Source of the DNA: Leisingera sp. ANG-Vp
GTDB taxonomy: Bacteria; Pseudomonadota; Alphaproteobacteria; Rhodobacterales; Rhodobacteraceae
Assembly: GCF_000813725.1 (NCBI RefSeq)
Contig: NZ_JWLD01000047.1
Span: 24,087 to 88,086, forward strand
Length of the DNA: 64,000 nt
Direction of reading: 5' to 3'
The translations under genes were made by a program, and so were the position numbers. Numbering within the stretch: the first letter of the stretch is position 1; each line of letters begins with the position of its first letter. Shown piece after piece: positions 25,866 through 34,655 of this stretch. The notes beneath the pieces were generated by a model that was given only the letters and a program-made list of their open reading frames with translations, had not been told where the DNA came from and made no database searches.

Positions 25866-27350
25866 TTACAATTGGATCCATGCGGTCTTCAGGTCGGTGT
25901 ATTTATCCAGCGCATGCAGCGACTTGTCATGGCCGTTTCCGGATTGCCCGACACCGCCCAAGGGAACAGTATTGTCGGATCCACCGTATGTATTCACATG
26001 CACCACGCCCGCCCGGATCCCTGCCACCATCCGGTGTGCACGGCTCAGGTTTTGCGTCCAAACACCAGCTGCCAGGCCGTAGTCGGTAGCGTTGGCCAGG
26101 CTCAGAGCCTCTTCCTCGGTCTCGAATTTGATAACGGCCAGCACCGGTCCAAAGACCTCACGCTGGAACAGCGCATGATCGCGGGCGACACCGGTGACAA
26201 TGGCCGGGGCCATATAGGTGCCGCCGGTCTCTTCCAGGATACGCCCGCCGCCGGTAATCACCTGGCCTCCTTCCGCCCGCGCCATATCCATGAAGGACAG
26301 GTTCTGGCGCAGCTGGGTTTCGGAATTCACAGCGCCAACCTGCGTGCCCAGGTTCAGCGGGTCGCCGACCCGCAGCGCTTCGGTCTCGGCCTTCAGCATT
26401 TCCACGAATTCGTCGTGAATGGATGCCTCAACCAGCAGCCGCGAGCCTGCGACGCAGACTTGGCCCGAATTACGGAAGATGCCGGCAGCCGACATCTTGG
26501 CCGTCTTGGCCAGATCCGGCGCGTCCGCAAAGACGATGTTTGGGGATTTTCCGCCAAGCTCCAGATAGCAGCGCTTGAGGTTCGAGCGCGCCGAGGCCTC
26601 CAGCAGCTTGCGGCCGGTTGCACCCGACCCGGTAAAGGCGAGCACATCCACATCGTTTGACATTGCCAGCGCCGCGCCGGCCTCGGCGCCAGTACCGGTC
26701 ACCACATTCAGCACGCCGTCCGGCAGGCCGCATTCCGCGCAGATTTCTGCCAGCCGGAGCAGCGTCAGCGAGGCGGTTTCGGCCGGTTTCAGCACCACCG
26801 AATTGCCCATTGCCAGCGCAGGCGCCAGCTTCCAGGCGCCAATCATCAGCGGAAAGTTCCAGGGCACAATAGCGCCCACCACGCCGACCGGTGTCCGGTG
26901 CACCAGCCCCAGCACATCAGGCGCAGTTGGCGCAACTTCTCCGGCGACCTTGTCCAGCGCCTCGGCGTAATAACGGAAAGTGCCTGCCGCCGATCCCGGT
27001 TCGGCCTTCAGCGCCATGTTGAACTCGGTGCCATTGTCGCGCACGCCCAAGACTGCCAGCTCAACGGCCTCGGCCTGGATACGATCCGCTATCCTGTGCA
27101 GCACCTGTTTCCGTGCGGCGGGGCTCTGTCCCGCCCAGCGGCGGTCCTCAAATGCCCGTCGCGCCGATGCCACGGCGTTTTCGACATCTGCTGCAGAGGC
27201 GCCTGCCAGCGTGGTCAGAACAGATCCGTCAACCGGCGAAGCAACTTCGAGTGTCTGGCCCGAACCTTCCTGCCATGATCCTTCAAGAAAGAGTTTTTGC
27301 GGCGCAACATCAAGCTGCCGAAGCTTGTCGATGAGCGGTTGGTCTGCCAT
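25866..27350 (-). CDS. NAD(P)-dependent aldehyde dehydrogenase
   Basis: A 494-residue classical aldehyde dehydrogenase: cofactor segment IVPWNFPLMIGAWKLAPAL near 150, Glu in YLELGGKSPNIVF near 260, and catalytic Cys in FRNSGQVCVAGSR near 293. A perfect AAGGAGG lies 4 bases before the ATG at 27350, so this start is firm. The first 136 bases overlap the end of tctA in another frame. Neighbours (tct transporter, class III aminotransferase, IclR regulator) suggest oxidation of a semialdehyde formed by transamination. Confidence 0.92.
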   Translation of the reverse strand: MADQPLIDKLRQLDVAPQKLFLEGSWQEGSGQTLEVASPVDGSVLTTLAGASAADVENAVASARRAFEDRRWAGQSPAARKQVLHRIADRIQAEAVELAVLGVRDNGTEFNMALKAEPGSAAGTFRYYAEALDKVAGEVAPTAPDVLGLVHRTPVGVVGAIVPWNFPLMIGAWKLAPALAMGNSVVLKPAETASLTLLRLAEICAECGLPDGVLNVVTGTGAEAGAALAMSNDVDVLAFTGSGATGRKLLEASARSNLKRCYLELGGKSPNIVFADAPDLAKTAKMSAAGIFRNSGQVCVAGSRLLVEASIHDEFVEMLKAETEALRVGDPLNLGTQVGAVNSETQLRQNLSFMDMARAEGGQVITGGGRILEETGGTYMAPAIVTGVARDHALFQREVFGPVLAVIKFETEEEALSLANATDYGLAAGVWTQNLSRAHRMVAGIRAGVVHVNTYGGSDNTVPLGGVGQSGNGHDKSLHALDKYTDLKTAWIQL

Positions 27351-28834
27351 TCGGCCTCCTTCAGTTCTTTCCGGTCTTTCAGCACCCGCAGGATGTGGAC
27401 CGCCAGAACGATGATGATGAGTAGAAACAGGATGAACGCCACCGGGCGATCAATGAAATCGAAGGGCTCCTTCACCCGCGCCATGCCCGCGCGCAGCTTG
27501 ACCTCCATGATGCCGCCCAGGACCATTCCCAGAATGATCGGCACCGAAGGCAGCGACAGGCGCTTCAGCACGTAGCCGAGGACGCCGAAGGCCGCAGCCA
27601 TCACGCAGTCGGTGGCGGAGTTGCGCAAGCTGTAGACCCCGACGAAGCTCAGCGTCAGGATGCAGACGCCGAGGAAGCGATTGGGGATGCGCACCACCTG
27701 GATCAGCGATTTGGTAGCAAAGAGCAGGAAGACAAGAACCAGGACATTCAGCACCAGCAGCGCCAGGTAAAGCGCAACGACAAAATCCATGTCGTTCTGG
27801 AACAGCCCCGGCCCCGGCACCACGTTGTGCACGTAGAAGACCGAGAGCATCATCGCCGTCAGCGCCTCGCCCGGGATGCCCAGCGCCAGGAGCGGCACCA
27901 TGGCAGCGGCGGGCACAGCATTGTTTGCGGTTTCCGCCGCGATCAGCCCTTCCGACGATCCATTGCCAAAGTCCTGCGGCCGTTTCGAGGTCTTCTGCGC
28001 ATAGGTGTAGGACATGAACTGCGCGGTGAATTCACCAACGCCGGGGATCATTCCCATCAGCACGCCGAAGGTCGCGGAAACCCCTGCCACGCGGGGGTGG
28101 CGGGCCAGCTCGCGCAGGCCTTGGAACATGCCGCCGCGCAGGCGGGTCATGCGGACCTTCTCGTCCTCGTCGGTCAGCAGAACAAAGGCCTGCGAGATTG
28201 CGAACAGGCCAAGCACCACCACGATCAGGTTGATGCCGCCGCCCAGGAAATCCTGCCCGAAAGTGTAGCGCTGGGTGTATTTCACCGGCTCCAGGCCGAT
28301 GGTCTGCAGGAAGATGCCGAAACAGGCCAGAGCCCCTGCAACCAGCGCATGGCCGCGGTGAGCGACAACCACCAGAATGAGACCCAGCAGCGCCGCCAGG
28401 AAGATTTCGCGCGAGCCGAACATGGGTGCGATTTTGGCCAGCACCGGGGCAAACAGGATCAGGCAGATGACCGAGAAGATGCCGCCAAAGAAGCTGGAGG
28501 AATAGGCAAGGCTCAGGGCCCGGCGCGGCTCTCCGCGGGCGGTCATCGGATAGCCGTCATAGGTCGTGAGCGCATTGACCGCAGTGCCGGGTGTGTTGAT
28601 CAGGATCGCCGGAATGGAGCCGCCGTACATGGACGACCCGTATATCCCCAAGAGCACGGTCAGCCCGACAATCGGATCCATCGAGAAGGTTGCGGGCAGC
28701 AGGATCGCAATGGCAACGGCGGGGCCGACACCCGGGATGGCGCCGATCAGCACGCCGCCGACCGAACCGGCCAGCAGCGCCAGCGCCACGTCCCAGCGCA
28801 TCAGAATGTCTATTGCAGAGAGGATTAGGTCCAT
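27215..28834 (-). CDS. tctA: Tripartite tricarboxylate transporter large permease TctA
   Basis: A 539-residue membrane protein with the TctA landmark GAIPGVGPAVAIAILLPATF near residue 32, the YGSSMYGGSIPAILINTPGTAVNALTTYDGYP region cut by several helices, and a second conserved segment GMIPGVGEFTAQFMSYTYA near 265. Family members usually end near residue 500. Here the frame continues about 45 residues, rich in basic residues, over the start of the aldehyde dehydrogenase gene. The start lies 9 bases after the tctB stop. It transports carboxylates with TctB and the TctC binding protein. Confidence 0.9.
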   Translation of the reverse strand: MDLILSAIDILMRWDVALALLAGSVGGVLIGAIPGVGPAVAIAILLPATFSMDPIVGLTVLLGIYGSSMYGGSIPAILINTPGTAVNALTTYDGYPMTARGEPRRALSLAYSSSFFGGIFSVICLILFAPVLAKIAPMFGSREIFLAALLGLILVVVAHRGHALVAGALACFGIFLQTIGLEPVKYTQRYTFGQDFLGGGINLIVVVLGLFAISQAFVLLTDEDEKVRMTRLRGGMFQGLRELARHPRVAGVSATFGVLMGMIPGVGEFTAQFMSYTYAQKTSKRPQDFGNGSSEGLIAAETANNAVPAAAMVPLLALGIPGEALTAMMLSVFYVHNVVPGPGLFQNDMDFVVALYLALLVLNVLVLVFLLFATKSLIQVVRIPNRFLGVCILTLSFVGVYSLRNSATDCVMAAAFGVLGYVLKRLSLPSVPIILGMVLGGIMEVKLRAGMARVKEPFDFIDRPVAFILFLLIIIVLAVHILRVLKDRKELKEAEWQTNRSSTSFGSLMLRRKNSFLKDHGRKVRARHSKLLRRLTDLF

Positions 28835-28843
28835 AAGACGCGC

Positions 28844-29374
28844 TCAGAGATAGAGAATGAAGAAACTGCGCAAGGCGCCGGGCAGATACTCATAGATCAG
28901 CGCGCCCGGGATCTTGACCGACAGGAAGCCCTTGAACAGCACCACGACGATGACGGCAAAGGCAACACCGGCCCACAGCATGAAACCGCTGCGGTAACCC
29001 ATCCGCCAGCACAAGAGCGGCACGAAGGCCATTGTCACAGGCAGGTAGCCGATAACGGGCACCAGCAGGACGTAGCCCATGAACCAGCCCGCGAACTCAA
29101 ACACCTGCCCCCAGCGTTTGACTTCCCACAGGTCATAGCGGCTGACCCGGCGCCAGGGCAGTTTGTACAAATGCAGGCCGCCCATCAGCACCATGCCGCC
29201 AATGGCGACGGCAGGCCAGAACCGGGGCTGGGCAAACAGCTTGGTCTTTTTGACCCAGGTGGTCTGCTCACCGATCAGGGCCAGCAGCAGCAGTGCCGCG
29301 GCCAACAGGATCAGGGCAAAGACCAGTTGCCCGCGCCGGGGTCCGGCAAAGCGGCGTTCACGTTCCGAAGGCAT
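28844..29374 (-). CDS. tctB: Tripartite tricarboxylate transporter small permease TctB
   Basis: A 176-residue protein with four predicted membrane helices (LVFALILLAAALLLLALIG; FWPAVAIGGMVLMGGLHLY; a third and fourth after residue 100) and the conserved FWPxxxxxxM-type segment of TctB. The ATG at 29374 is chosen for a plausible N-terminus; a GTG at 29410 would add 12 residues. It lies between tctC and tctA. Confidence 0.82.
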   Translation of the reverse strand: MPSERERRFAGPRRGQLVFALILLAAALLLLALIGEQTTWVKKTKLFAQPRFWPAVAIGGMVLMGGLHLYKLPWRRVSRYDLWEVKRWGQVFEFAGWFMGYVLLVPVIGYLPVTMAFVPLLCWRMGYRSGFMLWAGVAFAVIVVVLFKGFLSVKIPGALIYEYLPGALRSFFILYL

Positions 29375-29443
29375 GTGAGGAATTCTTTGTCCGCGCGAGT
29401 GAAAGGGCACCGGGGCCAGTCACGGCCCCAGTGCGGGGGAGGA

Positions 29444-30391
29444 TTACTCAGACAGCAGGCCGCCGATGCGGGCCATGGTGTCGATGTCATTGGACACGCG
29501 GGCGGCGCTGTCATCCGCGCTCTGCCAATAGACCAGCGCGCCGGTTTCCTTGGCGACGTTCTGGGCGCGCTCGCTCATCACGGTTTTCTCAGCCACTGCA
29601 ATGATCTTATCCCGCACGTCCTGCGGCGTGTCCTTGGTCACGAAAAGACCGTTCCACAAAGCGATGTTCAGGCTCTCGTCCAGCTCACCGATGGTCGGCG
29701 CATCAGGCGCCAGCGGAATGCGCTCGTCAGTGATTGAGACCAGCACTTTGACCTGATCCAGGCACGGCAGCACCAGTTGCAGCGTGGTGTTGATCACATC
29801 TGCATCGCCGGATGCCAGGGTGTTGCAGTCCAGCGCGTCAAAGGCCGCGTCCGAGCCCCATTCGAAGCCTGCGTTCTTGGCGTAGGCCTTGGTCACCTGG
29901 GTCGGAGTCAGAACATCACCGAAATGGCCCAGCGCCACGTCGTTTTCCTTGGCATAGGCCGCCAGCTCTTCCATCGAGCTGTAGGGCGCATCACCTGAGG
30001 TGGCGATCACAAAGGGATAGGTCAGGAAGATCCCCAGCGGATCGAATTTTTCAGGCGTCAGCGGCGGGATGTCAATCTGGTGGCCCATTACCGGCACGCC
30101 GATGACGAAAGAGCCGATGGTGTAGCCATCGCTGGGCGCATTGGCGACTTCGATCGCTCCGGGGAACGGCCCTCCGCCGCCGCCCGGCTTGTTCACAACT
30201 GCTGCTGCAACACCGTATTCGTTCTGGAAATCCTCGGCGATCATGCGGGTCAGCACATCCTCCAGATCACCCGGCGGCCACGGCACAATGAAGTTCACCG
30301 GCTTCTCCGGATACTCGGCCTGCGCGGCAACCGCGCTCAGCCCCAGCGCCGCCGCTGCGGCCGCACCTTTCATCAGGGTTTTGAGTTTCAT
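29444..30391 (-). CDS. tctC: Tripartite tricarboxylate transporter binding protein TctC
   Basis: A 315-residue Bug/TctC-type periplasmic binding protein. The signal peptide (GAAAAAALGLSAVAAQA, cleavage near residue 25) is followed by YPEKPVNFIVPWPPGD, the typical mature start, and VVNKPGGGGG near 65. The residues usually reading GGxxD at the ligand site read PPGDLED here. GGGAGG precedes the ATG. The divergent IclR regulator probably controls it. Ligand is most likely a carboxylate or amino acid. Confidence 0.9.
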   Translation of the reverse strand: MKLKTLMKGAAAAAALGLSAVAAQAEYPEKPVNFIVPWPPGDLEDVLTRMIAEDFQNEYGVAAAVVNKPGGGGGPFPGAIEVANAPSDGYTIGSFVIGVPVMGHQIDIPPLTPEKFDPLGIFLTYPFVIATSGDAPYSSMEELAAYAKENDVALGHFGDVLTPTQVTKAYAKNAGFEWGSDAAFDALDCNTLASGDADVINTTLQLVLPCLDQVKVLVSITDERIPLAPDAPTIGELDESLNIALWNGLFVTKDTPQDVRDKIIAVAEKTVMSERAQNVAKETGALVYWQSADDSAARVSNDIDTMARIGGLLSE

Positions 30392-30424
30392 GGCTTTCCT
30401 CCCAGTTTTTCAGATTGGTTCATT

Positions 30425-30445
30425 ATTCGAACCATTGGTTTGAAT
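30425..30445. promoter_or_regulatory. IclR operator candidate between tctC and iclR-type gene
   Basis: ATTCGAACC-ATT-GGTTTGAAT is a 21-bp palindrome with one mismatch. It overlaps a second inverted repeat, GGTTC-N7-GAACC (30417-30433). Nested sites in a divergent promoter are typical for IclR-family control. Confidence 0.55.
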
Positions 30446-30552
30446 TTAGATTGACAGCCGATCCCGTTATCTGTCAAGAAAATTGCATCACGGGTGCGCC
30501 TTTTTCAGAAACGGCCGCCGGCAAGGACGAAACAGGGAGCACGGGCAAGAGC

Positions 30553-31332
30553 ATGGGAACGGTATCCAAAGCCTTGTCGTTACTGACATATTTCAATCAC
30601 GGACGGACCGGGATCGGGCTCAGCGACCTGACTCGTCTGTCCGGCATGAACAAGGCAACCGTCTACCGGCTGATGACCGAGCTGCAGGAATCAGGTTTTG
30701 TCGAACAGACCGATGGCGACCGCATGTACCGCCTTGGCCCGCAAGTTTTGCGCCTGGCGGCGCTGCGTGAGGCGGCAGTGCCGATTCTCTCGGTCTCGCG
30801 GCGGGTACTGCGGGACCTGAGTGATGAAACCGGAGAAACCACCCACCTTTCGCTTTTACAGGGTGGCCAGCTGAATTCGCTGTCTCACGCCTACTCCCCG
30901 CGCCATGCCACCAAGGTGATGATGGAAGACGCCGAGGTGCTGACCTTCCATGGGACCAGCTCGGGACTTGCGGTCATGGCCTATTCGGATCCGGACTTCA
31001 CCGACAGCCTCCTGTCCCAGCCGCTGGAAGCGCGCACCCCGGCCACAATTACGGACCCCGGCGAGATCCGGGCGCAGATCGCCGATGTCCGCAGCTGCGG
31101 CATGGCGCAGTCCATTGGCGGCTATGAGGCAGATGTGCACTCCCACGCGGTGCCGGTTTTCGGCCCCGACCGCCAGGTGATCGGCGCGCTGGCTGTCGCC
31201 GCACCTGTTTCCCGCATGAGTCAGGAACAGAAGCAATTGATCCCTGCCGCCCTGCGCCGCGCAGGCGCCACCCTTACCCATCGCATCGGCGGCTCTGCCC
31301 CCGCGGACTATCCGCAGGACAGCACCGCCTGA
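30553..31332 (+). CDS. IclR-family transcriptional regulator
   Basis: A 259-residue IclR regulator: N-terminal winged helix (GTVSKALSLLTYFNHGRTGI, then LSGMNKATVYRLMTELQESGFV) and a GAF-like effector domain (about 80-250). The ATG at 30553 gives the usual family length; the frame is open for 46 more codons upstream over the operator, so a longer form is unlikely. It lies between divergent tctCBA and the downstream aminotransferase, which it probably co-regulates. Confidence 0.9.
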   Translation: MGTVSKALSLLTYFNHGRTGIGLSDLTRLSGMNKATVYRLMTELQESGFVEQTDGDRMYRLGPQVLRLAALREAAVPILSVSRRVLRDLSDETGETTHLSLLQGGQLNSLSHAYSPRHATKVMMEDAEVLTFHGTSSGLAVMAYSDPDFTDSLLSQPLEARTPATITDPGEIRAQIADVRSCGMAQSIGGYEADVHSHAVPVFGPDRQVIGALAVAAPVSRMSQEQKQLIPAALRRAGATLTHRIGGSAPADYPQDSTA

Positions 31333-31379
31333 CTTCCCCCTCCCCAGCCCCTGCAGGGCTGCATCCAGGAGCTGACCCC

Positions 31380-32735
31380 ATGAAAGACTCCAATTTCCTG
31401 AAAGAGCACAACGCCAAATCCCTTTGGCACCCGATGGCGCATCCCGGCGACAGCCTGGCCAACCCGCCCGCGATCATCACGTCAGCCCAGGGCGTAAAGA
31501 TCACCGACGTCGACGGGCATGAGGTCGTGGACGCAGTCGGCGGCTTGTGGAATGTGAACCTTGGCTTCTCCTGCCAGCCGGTGAAAGACGCCATCGCGGC
31601 GCAACTGGATGTGCTGCCCTATTACTCAACCTTCCGCGGCACCACCAACGACCAGGTGATCCAGCTGGCCGAGGAGCTGCGCAAGTTCTTCGCGCCCGAC
31701 GGTCTGACCCGTGCATTCTTTACTTCCGGCGGCTCGGATTCGGTGGAAACCGCCCTGCGGCTGGCGCGCCAGTACCACAAGATCCGCGGCGAAGAGGGCC
31801 GCACCAAGTTCCTCAGTCTCAAGAAAGGCTACCACGGCACCCACATGGGCGGCGCCTCTGTCAATGGCAATGCGAACTTCCGCACCCAGTATGAGCCGCT
31901 GCTGCCCGGCTGTTTCCAGATTCCGGCACCCTACACCTACCGCAACCCGTTCAACGAGAGCGACCCGGAGCGGCTGGCCCAGCTCTGCCTGCAGGCGCTG
32001 GAGGATGAGATCGCCTTCCAGGGTGCCGGCACCATCGCCGCTTTCATCATGGAGCCCATCCTGGGCGCCGGCGGGGTGATCCCGCCGCATGAAAGCTTCA
32101 TGCCCGGTGTGCGCGAGATCTGCACGAAAAACGGCATCCTGCTGATTGCCGATGAGGTGATCACCGCTTTCGGCCGCACAGGCTCCTGGACCGGGTCGCG
32201 CCATTGGGGCGTGCAGCCGGACATGATGGCCACCGCCAAGGCGATCACCAATGGCTATTTCCCGTTCGGTGCAGTGATGATCGCGGACCGCATGACCGAA
32301 ACCTTTGAGAAGGACGCCAGCGGCAAGGCCGCCATCGGCCACGGCTACACCTATTCGGGCCACCCGGTTGGAGCGGCGGCAGCACTGGCTTGCCTGGAAG
32401 AGACGCTGAAACTGAATGTGCCGGAGAACGCCGCCGCCCGGGGCACTCAGATCCACCGGGGTCTTCTGGACCTGCAGCAGAAGTACGAGCTGATCGGCGA
32501 TGTGCGCGGCGGCCACGGGCTGATGAGCGCGCTGGAGCTGGTCTCCGATCGCGCAACCAAGGCGCCGGTGGACAAGAAAACCATCGGCAGATTGCAGGAG
32601 GTTGCTTATGAGGCCGGCGCCATGGTCCGGGTCAGCGGCCCCAACATCATCCTCTCCCCGCCGCTGGTGCTGAGCGAGGCAGAAGCCGCCGCCATCCTCT
32701 CCGCCCTGGACGCAGGCTTTGCGGCGGTGAGCTGA
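31380..32735 (+). CDS. Class III PLP aminotransferase (omega-amino acid/taurine:pyruvate type)
   Basis: A 451-residue fold-type I aminotransferase. Motifs are GGLWNVNLGF near 53, TSGGSDSVETALRLARQY near 115, DEVITAFGRTG near 257 with the PLP-contacting Asp, and the Schiff-base Lys in ATAKAITNGYFPFGAV near 288. The pattern matches aminotransferases acting on terminal amines with pyruvate as acceptor (beta-alanine, taurine, putrescine or GABA). AGGAG precedes the ATG; the gene follows iclR by 47 bases. With the divergent aldehyde dehydrogenase it could form an amine-to-acid module. Confidence 0.9.
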   Translation: MKDSNFLKEHNAKSLWHPMAHPGDSLANPPAIITSAQGVKITDVDGHEVVDAVGGLWNVNLGFSCQPVKDAIAAQLDVLPYYSTFRGTTNDQVIQLAEELRKFFAPDGLTRAFFTSGGSDSVETALRLARQYHKIRGEEGRTKFLSLKKGYHGTHMGGASVNGNANFRTQYEPLLPGCFQIPAPYTYRNPFNESDPERLAQLCLQALEDEIAFQGAGTIAAFIMEPILGAGGVIPPHESFMPGVREICTKNGILLIADEVITAFGRTGSWTGSRHWGVQPDMMATAKAITNGYFPFGAVMIADRMTETFEKDASGKAAIGHGYTYSGHPVGAAAALACLEETLKLNVPENAAARGTQIHRGLLDLQQKYELIGDVRGGHGLMSALELVSDRATKAPVDKKTIGRLQEVAYEAGAMVRVSGPNIILSPPLVLSEAEAAAILSALDAGFAAVS

Positions 32736-32756
32736 CGCCGGCTGCAGACGCAATCC

Positions 32757-32825
32757 GCGCCCGGGCCGCCAGGCCCGGGCGCCACCAGATGCCATGGCGG
32801 GCCCGGGGCTTTGCTTCGGGCCCGC
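32757..32825. repeat. Two strong hairpins after the aminotransferase gene
   Basis: GCGCCCGGGCC-GCCA-GGCCCGGGCGC (32757-32782, 11-bp stem) and a 9-bp stem (32797-32805/32817-32825, GCGGGCCCG with its complement) fill the gap between the convergent aminotransferase and ferredoxin genes. They probably terminate in both directions. A partial GCGCCGC/GCGGCGC block follows. Confidence 0.55.
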
Positions 32826-32926
32826 GCCTCCGGCAGCGCCGCTGGCGCGGCGCGGTTGCGTGATGCGGAAACAGGCGCGGCTGCCGCAGCCGCACCTGTT
32901 GCATCAAGCTCCGCTAATGTTCCGCG

Positions 32927-33238
32927 TCAGGCTTCCGGCACCTCCAGCACCAGCCCGTCCAGGTCCGGGTGCACTTCGATCTGGCAGCTGAGGCGGCTGG
33001 TTTCCCGCCGTTCCTCAGCAAGATCCAGCATGGCATCTTCGAATTCGCCGGCCGCACCGCATTTCGCCGCCCACTCCGGATCCACATAGACATGACAGGT
33101 GGCACAGGCGAGACAGCCGCCGCACTCGCCCACCACTCCGGGCACATCATGTGCCAGCGCCGCTTCCATCAGGCTTTGGCCATAGTCCACTGCTGCCGTG
33201 ACGGCGCCGCCGCCCGGCAGTTTCCAGGTGACTTGCAT
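32927..33238 (-). CDS. Putidaredoxin-type 2Fe-2S ferredoxin
   Basis: A 103-residue plant/vertebrate-type ferredoxin of the putidaredoxin/adrenodoxin group. Cluster ligands are Cys 39, 45, 48 (GECGGCLACATCH) and Cys 85 (RLSCQIE), with normal spacing; Cys 42 is extra. It is the natural electron donor for class I bacterial P450 enzymes and lies 20 bases after the GS-like gene and 1.4 kb after a P450 gene on the same strand. No ferredoxin reductase gene is in the window, so a shared reductase elsewhere is required. Confidence 0.92.
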   Translation of the reverse strand: MQVTWKLPGGGAVTAAVDYGQSLMEAALAHDVPGVVGECGGCLACATCHVYVDPEWAAKCGAAGEFEDAMLDLAEERRETSRLSCQIEVHPDLDGLVLEVPEA

Positions 33239-33257
33239 CGGTTTTCTCCGCAGATGA

Positions 33258-34547
33258 TCAGATGAAATGAACGTAGAAATCGCGCATGCCGTCGCCTTCC
33301 AGGTCCCGGGTCTTGCGCACTTCCTTGCGTTTCATGAAGACGTGATTGGCGACCAGCTCCGGTCCGACAGCCTCGGCCAGAACCGTATCCTTCTCCAGAT
33401 CTGCAACCGCCCCCTTCAGGTCCACGGCGGTACCCTCACGGGCATCTGTGCGGTCGAAACCGTCGCCGGTCTCCATCGGCGGCAGCTGGTGGCCGTTCTC
33501 CACCCCCAAGCGTGCCGCCTGCAAGACCGCCGCCACTGTGGTGTAGGGGTTGGAGGAAGCATCCGCCATCCGGTGCTCCAGCCGCGCCTTTGCGCCGCCT
33601 TCCGAGCTGATCCGCGTGGTCACATTGCGATGGTCGCCGCCCCAGTTCTGCCAATAGCCCGACAGCGAACCCGGCTGCAGCCGCATGTAGCTGTTGGCGG
33701 TGGGCGCAATCAGACCCGCCAGCCCCTTGTGGTGGTGCAGCAACCCGGCCAGGCAGCCGCGCGCCAGATCGTTCATATGCTCCGGCCCGCCCCGCGGCCC
33801 GGAGGACAACGCATTGCCGCCAGCCTCATCCGCAAAGGAGAAGTTGATATGCATGCCCGAGCCCCCGGCCTCGGCTACCGGCTTGGGCATGAAGGTCAGC
33901 ACGATACCGTATTCCAGCGCCACCTCCCGCGCCATCAGGCGGAACAGAACAATGTCATCCACCGCCTTCACCGCATCGTCAAAGGTGAGCGTGTATTCAA
34001 ACTGCGGGCTGTCGAATTCAGCGGTGATCATATCGAGCGAAAAGCCCATGTCATCCGCCATCGCCCAGATCCGGTCATTGAACCGCAGGGGGTCGGCAAA
34101 CGGCCCGGTGCCATAGACCACTCCGCCCGGCGCATCATAGGGCATCAGCCGCCCGCGGTCGTCCGCCTGCAAGGCAAAGGCCTCCAGCTCGATCCCCACT
34201 TTCGGCGTCAGCCCGTGTTTCTGCCAGTCAGCAACCGCCCGCTTCAGCGTGCCGCGCGGGCACAGCGCCAGCGGCCGGCCCTCGTCATCATAAAGATCGC
34301 CCAGGACCACCTGAGTGGAGGCGTGCCAGCTGTCGCGGATGTCGTCATGCAGCCATTTCAGCTCCATATCCGGCAGGCCCTGTTTCACCATCGAGCCCGG
34401 CGCATCCAGCAAGTCCCGGTCGTAATGGGTGCCAAAGACCGACCGGCAGAACCGTGTCGAGTCATCACCGATCTTGGAATTTGGCAGATACTTCCCCCGC
34501 ATGATGCTGAGGTGGTCGCAGAACATCGCGCGCAGGCGGGTTTTCAT
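33258..34547 (-). CDS. Glutamine-synthetase-like gamma-glutamyl ligase (second)
   Basis: A 429-residue GS-fold ligase, clearly distinct from the one at 8146. Metal and substrate residues are visible: ELEAF near 135, EFDSPQFEYTL near 200, GSGMHINFSF near 250 and RISSEGGAKARLEHRMADASSNPY near 325-345. Members of this group conjugate glutamate with amines (PuuA, IpuC, anilide-forming TdnQ/AtdA1) rather than with ammonia. It lies between a P450 and a ferredoxin gene on one strand, opposite a class I amidotransferase. I infer gamma-glutamylation of an amine that is then oxidised or released by the partners. Confidence 0.85.
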   Translation of the reverse strand: MKTRLRAMFCDHLSIMRGKYLPNSKIGDDSTRFCRSVFGTHYDRDLLDAPGSMVKQGLPDMELKWLHDDIRDSWHASTQVVLGDLYDDEGRPLALCPRGTLKRAVADWQKHGLTPKVGIELEAFALQADDRGRLMPYDAPGGVVYGTGPFADPLRFNDRIWAMADDMGFSLDMITAEFDSPQFEYTLTFDDAVKAVDDIVLFRLMAREVALEYGIVLTFMPKPVAEAGGSGMHINFSFADEAGGNALSSGPRGGPEHMNDLARGCLAGLLHHHKGLAGLIAPTANSYMRLQPGSLSGYWQNWGGDHRNVTTRISSEGGAKARLEHRMADASSNPYTTVAAVLQAARLGVENGHQLPPMETGDGFDRTDAREGTAVDLKGAVADLEKDTVLAEAVGPELVANHVFMKRKEVRKTRDLEGDGMRDFYVHFI

Positions 34548-34655
34548 GGCTCTCGGTCCTTCCCTGTTGGACTGTCATTGGCATCGTTTTCCCGTGCCTT
34601 ATTACTTAACATATTTAGCGGTTACTGCAGAGTCTTTCCTACGGAGGAGCCCAGT

